A stretch of DNA of 64,000 nucleotides from positions 34,111,879-34,175,878 of the forward strand of contig NC_065552.1 of assembly GCF_022605725.1 (NCBI RefSeq). The letters run 5' to 3'. Source of the stretch: Anthonomus grandis grandis. Lineage: Eukaryota; Arthropoda; Insecta; Coleoptera; Curculionidae. The notes under the pieces are model-generated. The model was not told the DNA's origin. It searched no databases and saw nothing but the letters and a program-made list of their open reading frames with translations. Made by a program: the position numbers and the translations under genes. The stretch's first letter is position 1; each line of letters opens with the position of its first letter. Shown here in pieces: positions 58,171 to 64,000 of this stretch.

Positions 58171-59159
58171 TACATCAAAAGATGTATAGTATTACAAGAA
58201 ATTGATAATCGGTCCGGATCCAAATTTAAAGAATTTATTTGATAAGCAAAATTGTAAGAAAATGATCGTTTAAATAACTGTCTTTAATGTCTCGGAATGA
58301 GAATAGTATTTGTTCTTAAATTTAAATGGTGTATATCATTTCTAAAAGTTATTTTTTGATAGAGATAGGGCGGACTACGATATACTAAAATTTTATAAAC
58401 AAATGTTAGAGAATGAGCAATTCTTCGATTATGCATATTAAGCCATTCAAGTTCGTGAAGTTTATGGGAAATGCGGTTTCTCCTGCGAATGCCAAATATT
58501 AATCGAATGCAAGAGTTTCGGAGCTTTTGCAGTCTACCCCTATCCTCATAATCAAGACACCAGCCATACACTACATCACAGTAATTACATTGTGAAAGGA
58601 CCAATGAATCACATAAAAGCTTCTTAATATGTTTACTTAAATAGTGTCTATGCAAATAAATTAATTTTAAAGCAAGATATGCCTTTTTAAGAATATTAGA
58701 CACATGATGTTTAAAACGAATATTATATTCCATTTGTCAACAACTGGAATTCTTTCATCCCCCAATTTAATGTTTATACCATTTAAAATATTATTTAGAT
58801 TAGTTCGATTACCTATGAATATTATAGATGACTTCGAAGGATTTAATTTTAATAAATGCTTTGAAGAAACATCACAAATAGCTTGTAAGTCCTGATTAAT
58901 TTTAAACTCCTGGTAAAAATGAAAGGCACAATGCTTTAATTGAAGATAAAATCTAGACGTGTAAATAATAAAAAAACAAGGGTCCTAAAATACTACCCTG
59001 AGGCACACCACTTTCAACTTCTAAAGGATCAGATATTTCGCTATCTATTTTAACACGTTGAATCCGATTATTTAAATAAGAGGCAATTAAATTAATAGCA
59101 GCATCAGAAAAACCAATATACGACTGGCTTTACCCTGTATATTTATATATTATATAAAC

Positions 59160-59430
59160 ACTAGCCGTTCAAAAACTCTCCTTTTTAAGTAGAGCTCCGT
59201 ATACCTGACCAAATCCAATAACACCAGGAGTTCGCGCTTTCGATCAAAATCGGGTGAATAAACGATTCGATATTCTTTCTCTGTTCGCGTCCTCCGATCG
59301 AAAAAAAAGGTACAAAGAAGTGTATCGAATGGATTTTTTATATTACTTTGAGTTAGGTCACACGCTCCGATGAATGGGGGTGGGTATACGGCGAAGAAGG
59401 AAGAAGAAAAGAGAGAAAATGTAACATGAC
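59160..59430. other. GC-richer block, possible conserved non-coding element
   Basis: The block contains accaggagttcgcgctttcg, gttcgcgtcctccgatcg and gatgaatgggggtggg, with no recognisable coding frame. It differs from the AT-rich surroundings in composition, like similar blocks near 3.2, 13.5, 44.5 and 62.5 kb. Confidence 0.3.
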
Positions 59431-60780
59431 AAGATGCTCGAAAGTGAAGTACTGATGTCGTGTTTATGCGTTACTGACTATACACATTGGAGAGATTTGA
59501 TTTGGGGACTATTTAGATAAATAAGAGAGTTTCTTGTTGACAAGTTGATCTTATATGTTTATATAGCTGTGCTTAAAAACGTACTTTTCCCACAAGTTTA
59601 ATTAAGGTAAGATGAACTTAGGTAAAGATATAAAATATACTTCGGTAATGCAGTAAGAGAAATCGCTTAAGTTAATTAAAAGTATATTATACGGATATCA
59701 TTAGGGCTTATAGTATTTGTGTATGTAAAATAAAAAATAACTAAAGTTACGCAGAAGTCTACGTATTGATTCTAGAAATTTTCAACAAATTAAATCCATC
59801 TCAACTTATTGAAACTATTAAACTTCAAGAACATTAATTAAAAAAACATGAATATCAAATATGTATTTGCAAATTGTGTGTCAATGCTATATTGTTAAAT
59901 TATTAAAATATAGATGCTAAACTGCCCTTCAATAATTCTATGATATAGTTGTATACGTTCTGCTATTTTAAAAACATCCATTCTAAGCTTTAACAAAAGC
60001 ATAAAAAACTAGTTAGGTTCCATCCAATCGAAACAATCAGCGAGCTGTATAAATAGAAGTCTTACATAAGATTTTCTCTATTAAGGTCTACATTCCAAAA
60101 ACTGCTAATATCGAATTTCGACCACAAAAGGTGAGCAGGTAGAAAAAAATCGATGGTCTTGTGACCTCTCGTGTGTGCAACCGTGTGCCTTAGGCCCCCA
60201 TAAAAAACAACCAAACCGTGATTTTGGCCATGCGACAACATTTTTTGTGAGGTAATCGCTGTAATTTTAAAAGAAAATATGGGAATTTGATTGGCCGATA
60301 ATTTTTCAATTATCGACGGTATTTTTAGTATGCCTTTAACGGCTTCTGAAATTATATCCTAGTTAGGCATCATGTGCCAATACTACAATTATATTATAAG
60401 CAAACGAATTTGATAATAAAATATAAAAGTTATATAAAATGTTTTTAAAATAGCAACAAAAACAACTTCGTGAAGAGCAATTAACGACCCTAAAACTATG
60501 GAGCAAAAAATAGTAAAGAGCTCTGAATATTACTAATAACAGTAGAAGAGCACTTAATATAAAATAATGAATTGATACCATCCAACTTTAGGATGAAAAA
60601 TATTTTTAAAATTTTATCATATGCATTAAATTACAATAATAAAGCAAATTACAAATTTGGAGCAAACACCAGACAAAGTTACTACTTACATTAATAATAT
60701 TACAGAGCAAATACAAAAATAATCTTTATCACATGCCTAATAATATAATAAAAATACATTATATTTACCAAAATTAAATA
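59431..60780. other. Non-coding stretch
   Basis: No gene is recognised. Positions 60110-60330 are slightly GC-richer (cgtgtgtgcaaccgtgtgcc) and include an inverted pair, gataatttttc / caattatcg. The rest is AT-rich. Confidence 0.35.
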
Positions 60781-60789
60781 TCAACTTAA

Positions 60790-61990
60790 TCAATATTTTT
60801 CAAGGAATACTCCCAATCAAATTCACAAATGACTTGTAAGGCATCCTGCAGAGGTCAAATGACGAGAATTCGCTAATTTAGAGGATTTTGAATATGAATT
60901 TAAGCCCAGATTAGTGGGCCTATAGGGTTGATTAAACGTTTAAATATATCTCGTTTACTTTGTTCCAAAAGTTCTATGGAAGCGAATAGTAGAGGACTAT
61001 GGACTAGAAAGTTCATAAGGTTAAAAAACATTTTTAAATCAGCTTCGTCCCTTCTAACCTTCAGAGTGGGTAGAGACGGGTTTCATAGTCATAATATTGA
61101 AAACCTCTAGAGGCATAATACCAAATTTAAAAGCCACAATATGTAAAAACTCTTTGTATACCTTCTCAACTCTGTGAATGTGAGAAATATAAGCGGGATT
61201 TAATATAGCGGAACAGTTTTTAATAATAGGTCTAATTAAGAAACAACATATAAATATTGTTCGTAATTCCTAAATAAATGTAAGGATGTAAACCCTAACA
61301 TCCTTAGAGCCTCATTTTATCAATTTATTCTAAAAAAGAGAGCGAACAATTAATTGCAACTTCCAAGTCCACAATATAGGGGACTCCATTCAATAAGGAG
61401 TTGTTGATTTTATGCTTAAAAATCGAAATATTTCTCTTCTTTGAAAAACAGTGAAAGTGGCACTTAGATGTATTTAATTTTATGCCAATACATTGACACC
61501 ACAGCTCCAGCTTCCAAACCTGTGTGCAGTCGGCGGCAGTCATGAAGCATTTGAGGTCAATCAGCAAAACAAAGAAATCTTGAGTAAAGGCAACACTTAA
61601 AAATATCACTAATAAAGACAATAAACAAAAAGGGACTTAAATGGGATCTATGAGGACACCTGTGAGCACAGTGATTTCTTCAGATTTGAAATTGTATACT
61701 CTTATAAGCTAACTCTGGATACAGATCAACATACTACCGCCAATACTACTTTCCTCAACAATCTCCTCGCAACCTCAACAATCCAATATTCCGACAGATT
61801 CAACATATGTTAACAAATTAAAATCCGTAGATTTTTCTCTGAAGTGCAAGATAATAAGTTCGTTAAAGATGCAGTGCCAATTTCTTCAAATAACTTAGGA
61901 ATGGTGCTAATGGCCTATAGTTGGTAATATCTTCTCTATTTCCATATTTGTAATAAGTAATTTTATAATTTTGTTTTTAAGGAAACGACA
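60790..61990 (-). pseudogene. Decayed LINE, RT palm to C terminus
   Basis: Minus-strand frames read a motif B-like PHRSHLSPFLFIVFISDI (61665-61610), then LKCFMTAADCTQVWKLEL and CIGIKLNTSKCHFHCFS (61560-61440), HKINNSLLNGVPYIVDL (thumb), and at 61060-60920 VRRDEADLKMFFNLMNFLVH with LFASIELLEQSKRDIFK. The YADD box is reduced. Many frameshifts are present. I saw no repeat tail at the low-coordinate end. Confidence 0.7.
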
Positions 61991-61999
61991 AAATTTTAG

Positions 62000-64000
62000 A
62001 AGCTTAAAAAATGGAGTTGTATAGCAGAATACTAAGTACCATAAGGATAGAACTCAAAGTATATGATCAAGTCAAATGAACTTTAAACTTGCTATAAGGA
62101 ACGAATAAAAACAAATATGTTCTATTTAAAACCATGATCAAAAAAATCTGGATGAAAAAATATCTTGCAAAATTTAAGAATATTGTTCAAGTGACCCAAT
62201 ATAAAATAAAATTGACAAAATTATAGCATATCCATCCACGAATATTTGTAGCAATAAATCACCACACAAGCCCTTGCACTTCTGACAATTTAAACTGTCG
62301 ACCTGTCATCAGGTGAAGCCATTATGGTCCAAATCACCCACATGTTCGGTCATTCAGTTTTTGCCAAAAGCTACCTCCTAATGAAGAAAAAAGGCCTCTC
62401 TCAGTTTTATAATCATCCATTCAAGGTAACAAAGCTCCGATCCCAAAACACTCGTAAAAATAGTAAACAGCCACCGAGACCGTATATATTCACTCTGTTG
62501 GGGTTAATTTTTCAGCCTGAAATTTATGAGGATTTGAGCATCTGGTCGGTTGCCATCAGCCTCGAGACTGTGAGAAAATTCCGAGGGGGTCCACGGATTC
62601 GTAGGCGGCAGGTGGAAACGGGACGAAGATATGTGATTTTCATGTACGAGACGAAGAGAGAATATAGGCTGATAGTGCTGACCTTGAGACCTAGAATATT
62701 ATAAACACGATGCATTCGGGGGTTGACGACGCGAGGGGGTGTAATTTTAATGATGAATACGAAACAGATTTTAATCTCTGTCTCGGTGTATTTTTAATTT
62801 TATTCTTCACTTGGTTTCTTTTCGCTAGGAGCATTCTCATAATAAAAAGTTTTAATACAATGGAAAACGGAGGTTTGTTTAGTGTCTTTGATGTAGATAT
62901 AAAAAATATTTTTCCTTTTTTGTTTATAGTAACCTGTATAGCCTTTTCTATTACTTTGTTCAATACAAAGATGTTGCTTTTGTATAGAAATGAGTATTGT
63001 AGTTACCTATATAGATTTTAAGCTAAATTTGCTTGACAAGAGTTAGAAATCAGGTATATAAATGCTATGTACGTGGTTAAATCCAATTTCGATTGTTTAT
63101 ATGTTCCTAATATAAAATAAGTTAACTTAATAAATTCATAATAGAAGACAATTAATATGCTTTAACAATTGCACAAAAAATTAGGGAAAAGCGACCTTAG
63201 ACCAACCGATCAAAATCCATCAAAAGAATTATTATTAATTTTAAAAAATGCCTTCAACTTAAAAAAATGCACCCTATACAATTTAATTGGTTGTGAAGAC
63301 TACAAATTAAGGAATGCTTAGTCTATCTCGAGGACGTTGTCATTTTTAGCACTTCTTTATAGAAATATCTAGATAATATAAAAAGGAATTTTTAGTAGAC
63401 TAAAAAATGCGAACTTTAAGGTACATCTGGTGTAAACCAAAAATAAACATTACGTTAAAAGATATTTCTAAGTAAGATTAAGGTGTTACCAGGATGTTTT
63501 TAGTTGTTGTTGTTTAATTAAGAGATACACAGTATTTAAGTGTATTTTAAGAAATTTATATAACCAAATAATTTTATTTACTTTTAATGCGAATGTTTGC
63601 AATAAAGCGGAAAACACTTAATATTTCTGACACAATTGAAAATTAATATAGGACATCGTACATAAAATAAGTCTAAAATATTCTGAAAAATCCAATAATC
63701 CAAAGTATAATAAAGGGTGTCGCATTTAAAATAAAAAAGTTGATATTGATTAGTGTTACACGACACACCTTGTATAATTTTTAGTGTTAATAATTTTCAA
63801 TAGCAACATTTTTAATATTTTGAATTTGGGTACTAATTTTAAATTATATCAGTCCAAGAAATAGGAATTTCTCTTCTGTAGTTTTTATACCTTTATTAGT
63901 ACTTTCTTTCATCAGATTTTAATTCTAATCCCTCCTTTACGTAACGGCCCTTTAATGTTATCTACGTTTTTATCCCTGTGATATGTACTTTTTTAGAGAG
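62000..64000. other. Intronic stretch with GC-rich block at 62440-62760
   Basis: Positions 62440-62760 are distinctly GC-richer (ccgagggggtccacggattc, gtaggcggcaggtggaaacg) and overlap a 126-codon open frame at 62324-62704 that has no recognisable domain. A conserved non-coding element is the more likely reading. Past 62760 the sequence is AT-rich. At 63714-63775 a gggtgtcgcatt and an inverted cgacacacc could be ends of a tiny mobile element, which I cannot confirm. Confidence 0.35.

Larger units (their letters stand above)
55250..59140 (-). mobile_element. LINE (minus strand) split by the DD41D element
   Basis: The 3' tail is the AAT microsatellite at 55250-55279. The 3' untranslated part lies at 55280-55764 and 58173-58283. 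The C-terminal coding part is at 58733-58284 (NILKKAYLALKLIYL, SLVLSQCNYCDVVYG, LEWLNMHNRRIAHSL). Farther up come ESGVPQGSILGPL at about 58985-59020 and LIASYLNNRIQRVKID near 59050-59090. The intervening 2.4 kb is the DNA transposon. The coding end is well conserved but the middle is shifted and it is 5' truncated near 59140. It belongs with the family at 10778-13450, which also ends in a TTA/AAT-rich tail. Confidence 0.72.

Noticed and set aside
62691..63021. Hydrophobic open frames on both strands
   Set aside because: AT-rich DNA gives Phe, Leu and Ile-rich frames by chance. There is no signal peptide context, splice site or family motif.
63714..63775. Tiny inverted pair gggtgtcg / cgacacacc as a MITE
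   Set aside because: The repeats are short and imperfect, and no TA or TTA duplication is clear.

Overview
The window looks like arthropod nuclear DNA, most likely insect and possibly a beetle. It is very AT-rich, with introns of tens of kilobases, relics of Tc1/mariner, PIF/Harbinger and non-LTR elements, and a beetle-style satellite array. There are no operons, phage, tRNA, rRNA or CRISPR features that I can see. The species assignment is inference. No single base of it rests on a database search.

The only host-gene sequence I can support is two coding exons on the plus strand. They lie at 14080-14188 and 40125-40330, flanked by good AG/GT sites and joined in matching phase 1. The second exon ends in the first half of a C2H2 zinc finger (KYQCKMCPQ), which resembles the rotund/squeeze group of insect transcription factors. 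Between them is an intron of about 25.9 kb. At least another 23.6 kb of intron follows the second exon to the window edge, because no further zinc-finger exon is visible. Sequence upstream of 14080 is probably also intron or the 5' flank of this gene.

Region by region: 0.3-1.0 kb Harbinger transposase remnant; 3.2-3.6 kb GC-rich single-copy block; 3.7-5.3 kb LINE (minus); 6.5-7.5 kb mariner (minus); 8.3-10.8 kb LINE with a 687-codon open RT frame (minus); 10.8-13.45 kb decayed LINE (minus); 13.5-13.9 kb GC-rich block; 14.08 kb exon; 17.3 and 21.4 kb two copies of an unnamed 250-bp repeat; 18.4 kb long palindrome; 18.6-19.6 kb mariner (minus); 20.0-21.25 kb LINE (plus); 23.36-27.84 kb satellite of twelve 366-bp monomers; 31.7-32.5 kb mariner; 33.2-35.5 kb LINE; 36.7 kb mariner tail; 37.0-39.9 kb RTE-like LINE; 40.1 kb exon; 42.05-43.0 kb mariner followed at once by 1.6 diverged satellite monomers; 45.2-46.9 kb mariner split by a 953-bp Harbinger derivative; 50-54.4 kb three LINE remnants and a hammerhead-ribozyme-like motif; 55.25-59.1 kb LINE split by a 2.4-kb DD41D mariner-superfamily element with 490-bp inverted repeats and a transposase gene that appears to contain a 61-nt intron; 60.8-62 kb LINE; 62.4-62.8 kb GC-rich block.

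The observations most worth following are the hammerhead-like RNA at 51000-51041 (minus), the long-TIR DD41D element at 55767-58170, the 366-bp intronic satellite with its second locus, the two-exon host gene, and several GC-rich islands that may be cis-regulatory elements of that gene.
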